Counted from the first letter of the stretch, positions 42,246 through 51,586 are shown. The stretch is DNA of 64,000 nt from Flavobacterium sp. (GCA_020403245.1 JADBYA010000002.1:1-64000), one strand, 5' to 3'. A program made the numbers and translations. Notes: generated by a model not told the origin, from the letters alone.

Positions 42246-43364
42246 ATGATACATCGACTACAACAACAAGAAATAGATTCTTATCTTTTTAAAGGGAAAG
42301 CCATTATAGTATTTGGCGCAAGACAAGTGGGCAAAACGTCATTGATAAAAAATACGCTCAAGGATACTTTATTTTTATGGCTCAATGGCGACGAACCAGA
42401 CACACAACTATTATTAGAAAATATTACCGCCGACCGATTGAAAGCTTTGGTAGGCGACAACAAAATTTTGGTGATTGATGAAGCGCAAATGATTCATAAT
42501 ATTGGGCTACTCATAAAACGAATGGTTGATAATTTCCCCGAAATACAAGTTATTGCTTCCGGAAGTAGTGCTTTTGAATTGGCAGATAAAACCAAGGAAA
42601 GCATGGTTGGCAGAAAAGAAGAAATTCAGCTATTCCCAATGTGCTACAAAGAAATGGTTAATCATACTAATTTTATTGAAGAAACACGATTAGTACCACA
42701 TCGTTTAATATTTGGTTATTATCCAGAAGTGGTTTCTAATTCCGGGAAAGAAGAAAAAATTCTAAATGATTTGGTAGATGGATTTCTGTACAAAGACATT
42801 TTGAATTTAGAAGGAATTAAAAAATCGTCCACTTTGCAACGATTGGTTCAAATGTTAGCGCACAGAATTGGTTCCGAAATAAATTATAGCTCGCTAGGAA
42901 ATGATTTGGGAATTAATCGGTTGACGGTCGAAAAATACATTGATATTCTCGAAAAAAACTTTATCGTTTTCAGCTTAAATGCCTTTAGTAAAAATCAAGA
43001 TAACGAACTAAAAAAAGGCAGAAAAATTTATTTTTGGGATGTTGGCTTACGAAATAGAATTGTCAAAAACTTCAATCCTGTTGAGCTTCGTGACGATATC
43101 GGTCCACTATGGGAAAATTTTATTGTTAGTGAAAGAAAAAAGAAATTGTCGTATGAGCAACAATTTAAGGACACTTATTTTTGGCGTAACACACAACAAG
43201 CTGAAATTGATTTTTTGGAAATAAAAAATAATGAAATTGATGCTTTTGAAATAAAATACAACCCGAATGTTAAAGTAAAATTCACTAAATCATTTACAGA
43301 AAAGTACCATCCAAAAACAACTCAAGTCATTCACAAAGAGAATTTTTGGGATTACTTATTATAA
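42246..43364 (+). CDS. AAA ATPase with DUF4143 domain
   Basis: The 372-residue protein has an AAA_14-type ATPase domain with Walker A FGARQVGKTS (about 19-28) and Walker B ILVIDEAQ (about 76-83), then a C-terminal DUF4143 domain with the nuclease-like TYFWRNTQQAEIDFLE and DAFEIKYN. Such genes (COG1373) are common, mobile in distribution, and of unclear role. It lies between the two copies of the HD hydrolase 3' end, antisense to that gene, with a repeat-rich promoter. It looks like recently acquired cargo. Confidence 0.88.
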   Translation: MIHRLQQQEIDSYLFKGKAIIVFGARQVGKTSLIKNTLKDTLFLWLNGDEPDTQLLLENITADRLKALVGDNKILVIDEAQMIHNIGLLIKRMVDNFPEIQVIASGSSAFELADKTKESMVGRKEEIQLFPMCYKEMVNHTNFIEETRLVPHRLIFGYYPEVVSNSGKEEKILNDLVDGFLYKDILNLEGIKKSSTLQRLVQMLAHRIGSEINYSSLGNDLGINRLTVEKYIDILEKNFIVFSLNAFSKNQDNELKKGRKIYFWDVGLRNRIVKNFNPVELRDDIGPLWENFIVSERKKKLSYEQQFKDTYFWRNTQQAEIDFLEIKNNEIDAFEIKYNPNVKVKFTKSFTEKYHPKTTQVIHKENFWDYLL

Positions 43365-43378
43365 CTGAAAACTGAACA

Positions 43379-44023
43379 CTATTTTTCCCCTTCCCATTCG
43401 GCATAAAACTGCGAAAGAAAATTTTCCATGTATTTGTGCCGCGCTTGTGCAATTTTTTTACCCGTTTCGGTATTCATTTTATCTTTTAACAAAAGAAGTT
43501 TTTCATAGAAATGGTTAAGCGTTGGTGCCTCTGATTTTTTATATTCCTCTTTACTCATATTTAAGTTTGGAGCAATTGCTGGGTTATAAATTGCTCTGTT
43601 TTTAAACCCGCCATAGTTGAAAGTTCTGGCTATTCCAATGGCACCAATGGCATCTAAACGATCTGCATCCTGAACAATCTCAAGTTCTTTGGAAGAAAAC
43701 TTTTGACCAAAATTTCCGCCTTTAAAAGATATGTTTTTTATAATATTGATAACGTGACTGATGGTTTGCTCATCAACACTTTCGCTTTCTAGAAATAACC
43801 TAGCCATTCTTGGTCCAATGGTTTCATCACCGTCATGAAATTTGCTGTCTGCAATATCATGAAGCAATGCACCAAGTTTCACAACCGTTAAATCACACTC
43901 TTCTTGTTGAGCAATTACCATTGCGTTTTTGTAAACACGCTCAATATGAAACCAATCGTGTCCGCCTTCGGCTTTTTCCAATTTCTCTTTTACAAATGCT
44001 ATAGTTCTATCAATCAATATCAT
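43379..44023 (-). CDS. HD-domain phosphohydrolase
   Basis: The 214-residue protein has an HD domain: His in GGHDWFHIERVYKNA, the HD pair in GALLHDIADSKFHDGDE, and Asp in QDADRLDAIGAIGIART. This is the YedJ-like class that hydrolyses phosphate esters, often nucleotides. The ATG at 44023 is preferred over an upstream TTG. Its 3' 65 bases and stop are duplicated at 42026-42106. The gene lies downstream of the desaturase, after a terminator-like hairpin. Confidence 0.85.
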   Translation of the reverse strand: MILIDRTIAFVKEKLEKAEGGHDWFHIERVYKNAMVIAQQEECDLTVVKLGALLHDIADSKFHDGDETIGPRMARLFLESESVDEQTISHVINIIKNISFKGGNFGQKFSSKELEIVQDADRLDAIGAIGIARTFNYGGFKNRAIYNPAIAPNLNMSKEEYKKSEAPTLNHFYEKLLLLKDKMNTETGKKIAQARHKYMENFLSQFYAEWEGEK

Positions 44024-44035
44024 TTTTATTTGATA

Positions 44036-44076
44036 AAAAAAATCCAAATTCTACTACGTTTTGGAATTTGGAATTT
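44036..44076 (-). terminator. Terminator after the acyl-ACP desaturase gene
   Basis: On the minus strand AATTCCAAATTC pairs with GAATTTGGATT across a short loop and is followed by a run of T. It lies between the desaturase stop and the HD gene start. Confidence 0.6.
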
Positions 44077-44098
44077 TAGTTATTGGAATTTCTGTAAA

Positions 44099-45088
44099 TT
44101 ATCTTATCAAAGCGGGTTCAACCCATTTGAAAATTGTAGATTCTGCTGGAATTATCAATCGTTCAGAAACCTTTGCCATTCTTGCTGGTAATTTCATTAA
44201 ATAATCTCTGGCTTTTTCAGCTTCATCAGTTAAGCCCGAAAGTTTATCTATTTCCCATTTCTCAATTAGCTTTTGCATAATATCTACATAATCTGAAGCG
44301 GTGTAGACTCCAATTCGTTGGGCCGAGTCTGAAAAATTTAAAAACGCCGAACTTATTTTTTCGCCAGATTCTCTCAAGAATTGAGCCGGCATTACTATTT
44401 TTTGCTTCATCATATAGTTAAACGCCAATAGCATTTCACTTGGATCCACTTTAAAAATTTGAGTTACAAATTCGCTATACGCATGATGATGACGCATTTC
44501 ATCACCAGCAATCATTTTGCATATTTTTGATAACTTTTTATCACCATACTCTTTTGCAATTTGTGAAACTCTGTTGTGAGAAATATAGGTTGCTAATTCT
44601 TGAAAAGAAGTATAAACAAAGTTTTTGTATGGATCGCGACCGGTGCCTATATCAAATCCATCAGCAATAAGGTGTTGGGTGGTAATTTCTACTTCGCGCA
44701 TGTTCACTCTGCCCGATAAATACAAGTATTTGTTCAATAAATCACCGTGACGATTTTCTTCACCTGTCCACTGACGTACCCATTTGCTCCATGCATTATT
44801 TTCTACTTGACCTACACCATCAACATCCATCAACCACGATTCGTAGGTTGGTAGCGCTTCCTCAGTGATGGTGTCTCCAACTAGGGTAACCCAAAAATCG
44901 TAGGGTAACTCTTTGGCTATTTCGCGTAACTCTTTTACTTCTTCAAAGAAATTTTCCTCTTCAGAATTGGGTAAAAAATCGGATGGTTGCCATATTTTCT
45001 CAACCGGAATCAAAAACTCCTCCATGAAGCCTTCTACTTTGTTTTCTAGAAACTGCATGACTTCTAGGCGAATGTTATGTATTGACAT
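44099..45088 (-). CDS. Acyl-ACP desaturase (stearoyl-ACP 9-desaturase type)
   Basis: The 329-residue protein is a soluble di-iron desaturase. The two ligand motifs are present: TGEENRHGDLLNKYLYLSG and AGDEMRHHHAYSEF. It introduces double bonds into ACP-bound fatty acids to keep membranes fluid. It lies 9 nt after an acyltransferase stop, suggesting a lipid operon with it. The length is close to plant and actinobacterial homologues. Confidence 0.93.
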   Translation of the reverse strand: MSIHNIRLEVMQFLENKVEGFMEEFLIPVEKIWQPSDFLPNSEEENFFEEVKELREIAKELPYDFWVTLVGDTITEEALPTYESWLMDVDGVGQVENNAWSKWVRQWTGEENRHGDLLNKYLYLSGRVNMREVEITTQHLIADGFDIGTGRDPYKNFVYTSFQELATYISHNRVSQIAKEYGDKKLSKICKMIAGDEMRHHHAYSEFVTQIFKVDPSEMLLAFNYMMKQKIVMPAQFLRESGEKISSAFLNFSDSAQRIGVYTASDYVDIMQKLIEKWEIDKLSGLTDEAEKARDYLMKLPARMAKVSERLIIPAESTIFKWVEPALIR

Positions 45089-45097
45089 TATATCTAA

Positions 45098-45832
45098 TTA
45101 TATTTTAATAGATTGGGTTACTGCTTTTTCTGTTTTAACAATTAATGCTTCGAAAGAAAATTCGCTTACTGGAATTGCTTCATGAATGATAAATTGCAAA
45201 TGATTTCCTAAACCCATTGGAAACGCACCAAATTTAACCATTTTCCACGAATTATTAATAGTTATTGGCACAACAAATGCCGATGGTGCATATTTACAAA
45301 GAATTTTTAAGCCGCTTTGTGCAAATTCTTTGGGTTTTCCATCTTTACTTCGGGTTCCTTCTGGGAAAATCACAGCTGAACGTTTGTATTTTTCTATATA
45401 TTCTGCCAATCCTTTTATCGTTGGAATGGCTTGTTTTGGGTCTTTCCTATCAATTAAAACAGAACCGCCGTGTCTTAAATTATAAGAAACACTCGGAATC
45501 CCTTTGCCGAGTTCTTTTTTACTGACAAACTTGGCATGAAAGCGACGCAAATACCAAATAATTCCAATAATGTCATACATGCTTTGATGGTTAGAAACAA
45601 AAATTATCGGAGCATTTTTAGGAATGGTATCTCTATTTTCAAAAGTATATCTTGTTCCTAATAGATTGGTGCATCTCACTAAAAAAAAATTTAAATAGTC
45701 TACGCTTTTTTTATGTGCTTGATAACCAAAAAAGTTGAAACAAACCCATTGAATAGGATGAAAAATGACTAATGTCAATCCGAAACACAGATAATATATA
45801 ACTGAAATAGGATATGATATAAGTTTTTCCAT
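45098..45832 (-). CDS. 1-acylglycerol-3-phosphate acyltransferase (PlsC family)
   Basis: The 244-residue membrane enzyme has an N-terminal hydrophobic segment (YPISVIYYLCFGLTLVI), the acyltransferase motif VSNHQSMYDIIG (HX4D), and motif III VIFPEGTRSKDGK. It transfers an acyl chain to lysophosphatidate. The ATG at 45832 is chosen over one at 45895 because a -7 box (TATTTTTG, 45857-45850) lies between them. It is cotranscribed with the desaturase downstream. Confidence 0.9.
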   Translation of the reverse strand: MEKLISYPISVIYYLCFGLTLVIFHPIQWVCFNFFGYQAHKKSVDYLNFFLVRCTNLLGTRYTFENRDTIPKNAPIIFVSNHQSMYDIIGIIWYLRRFHAKFVSKKELGKGIPSVSYNLRHGGSVLIDRKDPKQAIPTIKGLAEYIEKYKRSAVIFPEGTRSKDGKPKEFAQSGLKILCKYAPSAFVVPITINNSWKMVKFGAFPMGLGNHLQFIIHEAIPVSEFSFEALIVKTEKAVTQSIKI

Positions 45833-45849
45833 GGTGTGAAAATAGAGTG

Positions 45850-45857
45850 CAAAAATA
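45850..45857 (-). promoter_or_regulatory. -7 box of the acyltransferase-desaturase operon
   Basis: TATTTTTG on the minus strand, 17 nt before the ATG at 45832. It decides against the longer start at 45895. Confidence 0.5.
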
Positions 45858-45958
45858 GAAAATATATTTGTCTTATAGTATTGTTTATAATTCATATAAA
45901 TTAGCTTGAAATCACATCAAAAAAAACATTATTTTTATGCCACTAAATTTTATAAAAA

Positions 45959-46963
45959 ATGAGTTCAGAAAAAGAAGCCAAATTAAAAGCATTACAATTA
46001 ACGCTAGATAAATTAGACAAAGCTTACGGTAAAGGAACCGTAATGAAAATGGGCGATAAAGCAGTAGAAGAAGTGGAAGTAATTCCATCTGGTTCGCTTG
46101 GTCTTGATTTAGCATTGGGCGTAAATGGGTATCCGAGAGGAAGAGTTATCGAAATATATGGCCCAGAATCCTCGGGTAAAACAACCTTAACCTTACACGC
46201 CATTGCCGAGGCACAAAAAGCGGGCGGAATTGCAGCGTTTATTGATGCCGAGCATGCATTTGATAGGAATTATGCCGAGAAATTAGGCGTAGATATTGAA
46301 AATTTAATCATTTCACAACCTGATAATGGTGAACAAGCTTTGGAAATTGCTGAAAATTTAATTCGTTCCGGTGCAATAGACATTGTAGTTATTGACTCAG
46401 TTGCTGCCTTAACCCCAAAAAGCGAAATTGAAGGCGAAATGGGCGATTCAAAAATGGGATTACACGCTCGTTTAATGTCGCAAGCATTGAGAAAACTCAC
46501 TGGAACCATTAGCAAAACACATTGTACCGTTTTCTTCATCAATCAGTTGAGAGAGAAAATTGGGGTAATGTTTGGCAATCCAGAAACGACAACCGGAGGT
46601 AACGCATTAAAATTCTATGCTTCAGTTCGATTGGACATTCGTCGTTCCTCTCAAATTAAAGACGGAGAAAATGTAATAGGAAATAGAACGAAAGTAAAAG
46701 TGGTAAAAAACAAAGTCGCACCACCTTTCAAAACAGCCGAATTTGATATCATGTATGGCGAAGGTGTTTCAAAAACAGGTGAAATTCTTGACTTAGCCGT
46801 AGAATTTGAAATCATCAAAAAAGCGGGCTCTTGGTTCAGTTATGGCGATACCAAGCTAGGTCAAGGAAGAGATGCCGTGAAAGTTTTAATAAAAGACAAT
46901 CCCGAATTGGCAGACGAATTGGAACAAAAAATAAAAGATCTCATCAAAGAAAATAATGCCTAA
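45959..46963 (+). CDS. recA: Recombinase RecA
   Basis: The 334-residue protein is a full-length RecA: Walker [16 protein letters not shown] (about 67-81), Walker [12 protein letters not shown], loop L1 [20 protein letters not shown] and the L2 segment [16 protein letters not shown]. It pairs homologous DNA in recombinational repair. No LexA-type site was sought in detail. The gene stands alone, ending before a possible terminator. Confidence 0.98.
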   Translation: MSSEKEAKLKALQLTLDKLDKAYGKGTVMKMGDKAVEEVEVIPSGSLGLDLALGVNGYPRGRVIEIYGPESSGKTTLTLHAIAEAQKAGGIAAFIDAEHAFDRNYAEKLGVDIENLIISQPDNGEQALEIAENLIRSGAIDIVVIDSVAALTPKSEIEGEMGDSKMGLHARLMSQALRKLTGTISKTHCTVFFINQLREKIGVMFGNPETTTGGNALKFYASVRLDIRRSSQIKDGENVIGNRTKVKVVKNKVAPPFKTAEFDIMYGEGVSKTGEILDLAVEFEIIKKAGSWFSYGDTKLGQGRDAVKVLIKDNPELADELEQKIKDLIKENNA

Positions 46964-46974
46964 AACCAATAACA

Positions 46975-47007
46975 GTCTCGTTAATAAAATAATTAGACGT
47001 TTTTTTA
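46975..47007 (+). terminator. Possible terminator after recA
   Basis: GTCT (46975-46978) pairs with AGAC (46995-46998), with three to four more pairs inside one mismatch, followed by GTTTTTTTATT. The stem is weak. Confidence 0.4.
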
Positions 47008-47067
47008 TTACCTGAACGCAACCTTTTAAAATAAATTGTATCTAAGCTACAAAATCATATTTAAATT

Positions 47068-47478
47068 ATGAAAAAAACAATTACCCTTTTAGCTCTGTTT
47101 TTTTTATTCAACTCATGTTCTGTGGACTCCGGTCCAAATTATTTATATGAGGTATTGCCTATAGAAAGTGTTGATATCCCAGCCGAATTTACTTTGGGAG
47201 AAATATATCCTATTACGGTTCGTTATAACAGACCCACAACTTGCCATTATTTTAATGGTTTGTATTATGATAAACATTTAAACATAAGGACAATTGCTGT
47301 TGGAAGTGCTGTTGAACAAAGAGATAATTGCCAAGACTTGAATGCTGATGCTGCTGCCGATGAATATACTTTTAATTTTGAAGTTACTAGTAATGGTTCG
47401 TATCTTTTCAAATTCTGGCAAGGAAAAGATGATCAAGGAAATGATATTTTTCTGGAATATGAAGTGCCTGTAAATTAA
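47068..47478 (+). CDS. Hypothetical lipoprotein
   Basis: The 136-residue protein has a lipoprotein signal (lipobox LFNSC, Cys near 17) and a beta-rich domain with two Cys (TTCHYFNGLYYD and RDNCQDLNAD), which could form a disulfide. I recall similar flavobacterial lipoproteins beside ECF sigma genes. It ends 19 nt before the sigma factor start and may be in the same operon. Function unknown. Confidence 0.75.
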   Translation: MKKTITLLALFFLFNSCSVDSGPNYLYEVLPIESVDIPAEFTLGEIYPITVRYNRPTTCHYFNGLYYDKHLNIRTIAVGSAVEQRDNCQDLNADAAADEYTFNFEVTSNGSYLFKFWQGKDDQGNDIFLEYEVPVN

Positions 47479-47497
47479 TTACAATCTTTTTTGAAAA

Positions 47498-48049
47498 TTG
47501 GATATAAAACAACTCATTAATGATTGTCAGAAGAATGATAGAAAAGCTCAAGAACAGCTGTATCGATTGTATTCGCCAAAACTGTTTTCTGTATGCTTAA
47601 AATATTCACGCAACTATACTGAGGCACAAGACAATTTGCAAGATGGGTTTTTAATTATTTTCGATAAAATTGATCAGTTTTCATTCAAAGGTTCTTTTGA
47701 TGGTTGGTTAAAAAGAGTAATGATTAACCATGTTTTGCAACAATATAGACAGGAGACTTTTTTAAGTCTTGTAAAAGAAGATGTTCCCGATGACAATGAA
47801 ATTGAAATAGATAACGAAGATATTTCTTTAGAATATTTACTAAAAATTATTCAAGAATTACCAAATCAATACCGTTTAGTTTTTAATCTATATGTGCTTG
47901 ATGGCTATTCTCATCAAGAAATTGCAGAAATGCTAACCATAAACCTTGGGACATCAAAATCCAATTTGGCTAGAGCCAAGATGATTTTAAGAGAAAAAAT
48001 TGAACAATTTAAAAATATAGAATTCAAAACACTTCCTTCTGCAAAATGA
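47498..48049 (+). CDS. ECF RNA polymerase sigma factor
   Basis: The 183-residue protein has sigma region 2 (YRLYSPKLFSVCLKYSRNY and DNLQDGFLIIFDKIDQFSF) and region 4 (QYRLVFNLYVLDGYSHQEIA, LTINLGTSKSNLARAK). The start is TTG at 47498: an in-frame TGA lies two codons upstream and no ATG fits, while the sequence DIKQLINDCQKNDRKAQ is the expected N-terminus. The next gene overlaps it by 4 nt (ATGA) and encodes its probable partner. Confidence 0.93.
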   Translation: MDIKQLINDCQKNDRKAQEQLYRLYSPKLFSVCLKYSRNYTEAQDNLQDGFLIIFDKIDQFSFKGSFDGWLKRVMINHVLQQYRQETFLSLVKEDVPDDNEIEIDNEDISLEYLLKIIQELPNQYRLVFNLYVLDGYSHQEIAEMLTINLGTSKSNLARAKMILREKIEQFKNIEFKTLPSAK

Positions 48050-49674
48050 ACGAAAGAAAAAACATAGAACGCATTTTTCAAGAAAAATTCAAAGATTTTG
48101 AAGTAAATCCTGCTGAAGAAGTCTGGGTAAATATTGAAAAGAAACTCGAAGAAAAAAAACGAAGAAGGATTATCCCTTTTTGGTGGAAACTATCTGGTGT
48201 TGCTGCTTTATTTTTAATTGGATTTTTTGTTTCCAAATCTTTTTTTATTGCACCTAATTCTACCGAAAATCCAACTGTAACCGACATAAATTCAAATCAG
48301 CAAAAGACACCAAAAACTAACCCTATGCCTGGTGAAAATCTTCGAGAAAACAACCCAACTACTATTTCATCATCGGATGACGTAGTTACATATTCAAAAG
48401 AAAGAAATGACTCTGGAGAAAAGCTTAGAGAAAATAACCCGAATACTAGTTCGTCAACTGATGCTGTAGTTACTAATTCAAAAGAGAAAAAGGACAACAT
48501 TGAAAATAGAAATGAAATAAATTCTATTTCAAACAAATCAAAAAAAGTAATTGTTGAAAGAAAATTTGAAAATCAAAATACCTCTAAAAATAAATCAAAT
48601 GGAAAGAATACCAAATCGTTGCTAGATGAAAATATCCTTTACAAATCTGAAAATGAAATTGCAATAAACAATGAAAATAAAAACGGGATGTCTTCAAAAA
48701 AAGACACAAAATCAGTTAGTAATCTAGACGAAAAGGCAAAGCAAATTGTTCCATCAGAAGACGTTGCAAACAATTCAAAAACTATAAATCTTGAGGATTT
48801 AAAAAATAATAACTCAATGGCCGCTACTACTGAAGTTGAGAAAAAAACTAACGATTCTGTTATAAAAAACAGCGTTGTTACCAATGCGTTGGAAGAATTG
48901 CTAAATGAAAAAGAAAGCAAAACAAAGCAGGAAGCTAAAGTAAATAGGTGGCAACTTACTTCAAATGTTGCCCCTATTTTCTTGGGTTCAATTTCAAATG
49001 GTTCGGCCATTGACCCCGTACTTGATAACAATTCCAAAACTTATAATACCAGCGTTGGCTTTGGTCTTGGAGTTAGTTATAGTGCTACTTCAAAATTATC
49101 GGTTAGAACAGGATTAAACAAAGTCAATATGAGTTACAACACCAATGATATTATGTTCTTTGCAAGTATAGAATCTCGAGGGCTAAAGGGTGTAACGCCA
49201 ACTCGTTCAAGTGCAATGATGGAAATACATAGTGCGATTTCAAATAATAATTCTGTTAATTCAGCATCGGAAAACGCAATGTTACCTTTTGAAAGTGCTC
49301 TTTCACAACAAAACACAGGTTATCTCAATCAAGAAATTGGTTATTTAGAAATGCCATTGGAAATGACTTATATGCTGGTTAATAAAAAATTTGGGCTCAA
49401 AGTAATTGGTGGTTTTAGTACATTGTTGCTTCAAGAAAATGCCATTACTGTAGTTTCAGATAATAATTCGATGCTTCTAGGTAAAGCCAATAATTTGAAT
49501 AATATTCATTTTAGTACTAATCTTGGACTAGGAATAAAATATGGTTTTATGAAATCTTTTGAGTTTAATGTTGAACCAACTTTTAAATATCAGTTAAATA
49601 CTTATAGTTCGGGCTCTGGCGATTTCAAACCCTATATTTTTGGCATTTATAGTGGGGTTAGTTATAAATTTTAG
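48046..49674 (+). CDS. Anti-sigma-like membrane protein with C-terminal beta-barrel domain
   Basis: The 542-residue protein has an N-terminal cytoplasmic stretch (NIERIFQEKFKDFEVNPAEE), one helix (FWWKLSGVAALFLIGFFVSK, about 45-64), a long Asn/Lys/Ser-rich linker (about 65-300), and a C-terminal region that looks like an outer-membrane beta-barrel (VGFGLGVSYSATSKLSVRTG, ending FGIYSGVSYKF). Two copies of a 27-residue unit around LRENNP lie in the linker. The 4-nt overlap with the sigma gene points to coupled synthesis and a regulatory role. The end lies before a terminator. Confidence 0.75.
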   Translation: MNERKNIERIFQEKFKDFEVNPAEEVWVNIEKKLEEKKRRRIIPFWWKLSGVAALFLIGFFVSKSFFIAPNSTENPTVTDINSNQQKTPKTNPMPGENLRENNPTTISSSDDVVTYSKERNDSGEKLRENNPNTSSSTDAVVTNSKEKKDNIENRNEINSISNKSKKVIVERKFENQNTSKNKSNGKNTKSLLDENILYKSENEIAINNENKNGMSSKKDTKSVSNLDEKAKQIVPSEDVANNSKTINLEDLKNNNSMAATTEVEKKTNDSVIKNSVVTNALEELLNEKESKTKQEAKVNRWQLTSNVAPIFLGSISNGSAIDPVLDNNSKTYNTSVGFGLGVSYSATSKLSVRTGLNKVNMSYNTNDIMFFASIESRGLKGVTPTRSSAMMEIHSAISNNNSVNSASENAMLPFESALSQQNTGYLNQEIGYLEMPLEMTYMLVNKKFGLKVIGGFSTLLLQENAITVVSDNNSMLLGKANNLNNIHFSTNLGLGIKYGFMKSFEFNVEPTFKYQLNTYSSGSGDFKPYIFGIYSGVSYKF

Positions 49675-49731
49675 TTTTGTTAATGGGTTATAATATTAGT
49701 TAATTGTTGTTATTGCTGCCAAGTAATAACT

Positions 49732-49761
49732 AAAAAGAGGTCCAAATTTGGATCTCTTTTT
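49732..49761. terminator. Bidirectional terminator between sigma-partner and acyltransferase genes
   Basis: AAAAAGAGGTCCAAA pairs with TTTGGATCTCTTTTT (one G-T pair). The T-tracts on both strands suit both convergent genes; the stop of the minus-strand gene lies at its edge. Confidence 0.8.
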
Positions 49762-50497
49762 AGTTTATGTCATTTTCTAATTCATCCAAAATTACATTAC
49801 GCACCGTTTCTTTCACCGTTTTTTTATAATCGGGATGTTGATTTTTTGTTTCAAAAAAACGATGAACCTTTACACGCATTACTCCTGGGCTTCCGCTAAA
49901 AAATGTGTACGAAAAAAGTCTTTTGTTATCATAAAAAGTCATAGGAACAATAGGGATTTCATGTTCAACTGCCAAACGAAAAGCGCCGTCTTTGAAACTG
50001 TCTAAAACAACACTTTCATCGGGAACGCCGCCTTCTGGAAAAATACAAATACTCAATCCTTGTTGTAATCTGTTTTGAGCTCGTTCAAAAACAGCCATTC
50101 TACTTTTAGAACTACTTCTGTCCACAAGAATACAAGTTCGTTTATAGAAAAATCCAAATAATGGAATTCTGGCTAATTCTGATTTGCCTACAAATACAAA
50201 AGGATTCTTTACCACAGAGAGTATTAGCATGATATCAGCCATCGAAGTATGATTAGCAACAAACATATAGCTTTTGCCTTCTTCTGGTTCCTGTTCAAAA
50301 TTAACTTTAGTTCTAAAACCCATACCAAACAAAATAAATTTTGCCCATATTCGAGCCATCACAAAAAAATAGGGATACCATTTTTCTTTAAGAATAGAAA
50401 TAAATAGAAATGGAAACATGACAATGATAGGAATCGCCATCAAAATGTAGAACCAAACACGATATAGTATCCAAAAAACAATTTTCAAAGCTTTCAT
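49760..50497 (-). CDS. PlsC-like acyltransferase
   Basis: The 245-residue protein has an N-terminal hydrophobic segment (IPIIVMFPFLFISIL), the HX4D motif ANHTSMADIML, and FPEGGVPDES. It is a second lysophosphatidate-type acyltransferase. A longer frame starting at 50674 would overlap trpS; the ATG at 50497 (MKALKIVFW) is preferred. TACATTTG (50510-50503) ends 5 nt before it, so the leader is very short. Confidence 0.88.
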   Translation of the reverse strand: MKALKIVFWILYRVWFYILMAIPIIVMFPFLFISILKEKWYPYFFVMARIWAKFILFGMGFRTKVNFEQEPEEGKSYMFVANHTSMADIMLILSVVKNPFVFVGKSELARIPLFGFFYKRTCILVDRSSSKSRMAVFERAQNRLQQGLSICIFPEGGVPDESVVLDSFKDGAFRLAVEHEIPIVPMTFYDNKRLFSYTFFSGSPGVMRVKVHRFFETKNQHPDYKKTVKETVRNVILDELENDIN

Positions 50498-50542
50498 AGT
50501 GTCAAATGTACTGAATGCTATGCGATTTTTGATACAAAAGTT

Positions 50543-50550
50543 TAACTTTG
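50543..50550 (+). promoter_or_regulatory. Probable -7 box of trpS
   Basis: TAACTTTG matches TAnnTTTG, 57 nt before the ATG. No -33 element at the proper distance was seen. Confidence 0.4.
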
Positions 50551-50607
50551 CGGTTAACCAATACTGAAATTTAGAACAAAATTCAGAACAAATTAATACA
50601 GCATACG

Positions 50608-51585
50608 ATGTCAAAAATATTAACCGGAATTCAAAGTACAGGCACACCACATTTAGGAAACCTTTTGGGAGCAATTATTCCTGCTATTGAATTATCACAA
50701 AATCCAGCTAACGAGTCGTTTCTTTTTATTGCCGATTTACATTCGGTTACTCAAATAAAAAACGGAAATGAACTGCGTCAAAACACCTTCAGCACAGCAG
50801 CAGTTTGGCTGGCTTGTGGTTTGGATGTCACCAAAGTTGTTTTTTATCGTCAAAGCGATGTACCCCAAACAGCTGAATTGTCTTGGTATTTAAGTTGCTT
50901 TTTCCCATTTCAAAGATTAACGCTGGCACATTCTTTCAAAGATAAAGCCGATAGATTAGAAGATGTCAATGCTGGTTTATTTTCCTATCCCATGTTGATG
51001 GCTGCCGATATTTTACTGTATGATGCCAATTTTGTCCCCGTAGGGAAAGACCAAATGCAACATATCGAAATTACTCGTGATGTGGCTTCGCGGTTTAATC
51101 ATCAAATGGGAGAAACTTTTGTACTTCCCGAAGGAAAAGTGCAGGAAGAAACGATGTATGTACCAGGAACTGATGGCTTAAAAATGAGTAAATCTCGTGG
51201 AAATATCATCAATATTTTCCTTGAAGACAAAGCGTTGCGCAAACAAATCATGAGCATAGAAACCGATAGCACTCCGCTTGAAGAACCCAAAAACCCTGAC
51301 GCATGCAAAATATTTGCAATCTATAAATTGGTTGCCAATGCGGAACAAATTGCAGATATGAAAACCAAATATGCCAATGCCAACAAGGATTTTGGTTACG
51401 GTCATGCCAAGCAAGCTTTGTTCGAATTACTCCTTGAAAAATTCAAAACTGAAAGAGAAAAATACAATTACTACATGAGTAATTTGCCCGAAGTTGATGC
51501 TTTATTGAAACAAGGTGCAACAAAAGCTGGAGCAATTGCCGATGGTGTTTTGCAAAGAGTGAGGGAGAAGTTGGGGTTTAAATAG
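50608..51585 (+). CDS. trpS: Tryptophanyl-tRNA synthetase
   Basis: The 325-residue enzyme charges tRNA-Trp. It has the class I signature TGIQSTGTPHLGNLLGA (HIGH-type HLGN), the KMSKS motif GLKMSKSRGN, and normal length for bacterial TrpRS. It is monocistronic, ending 1 nt before the convergent gene at 51587. Confidence 0.97.
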   Translation: MSKILTGIQSTGTPHLGNLLGAIIPAIELSQNPANESFLFIADLHSVTQIKNGNELRQNTFSTAAVWLACGLDVTKVVFYRQSDVPQTAELSWYLSCFFPFQRLTLAHSFKDKADRLEDVNAGLFSYPMLMAADILLYDANFVPVGKDQMQHIEITRDVASRFNHQMGETFVLPEGKVQEETMYVPGTDGLKMSKSRGNIINIFLEDKALRKQIMSIETDSTPLEEPKNPDACKIFAIYKLVANAEQIADMKTKYANANKDFGYGHAKQALFELLLEKFKTEREKYNYYMSNLPEVDALLKQGATKAGAIADGVLQRVREKLGFK

Positions 51586-51586
51586 A

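Noticed and set aside
45833..45895. Longer acyltransferase start at 45895
   Set aside because: A TATTTTTG box lies downstream of it, only 17 nt before the ATG at 45832, so the 45832 start fits better.
48297..49037. Long minus-strand open frames within the sigma-partner gene
   Set aside because: They are Ser/Phe-rich mirror images of the Asn/Lys/Ser-rich linker and lack start signals.
50498..50674. Longer acyltransferase start at 50674
   Set aside because: It overlaps the trpS start and a promoter box lies just before the ATG at 50497.
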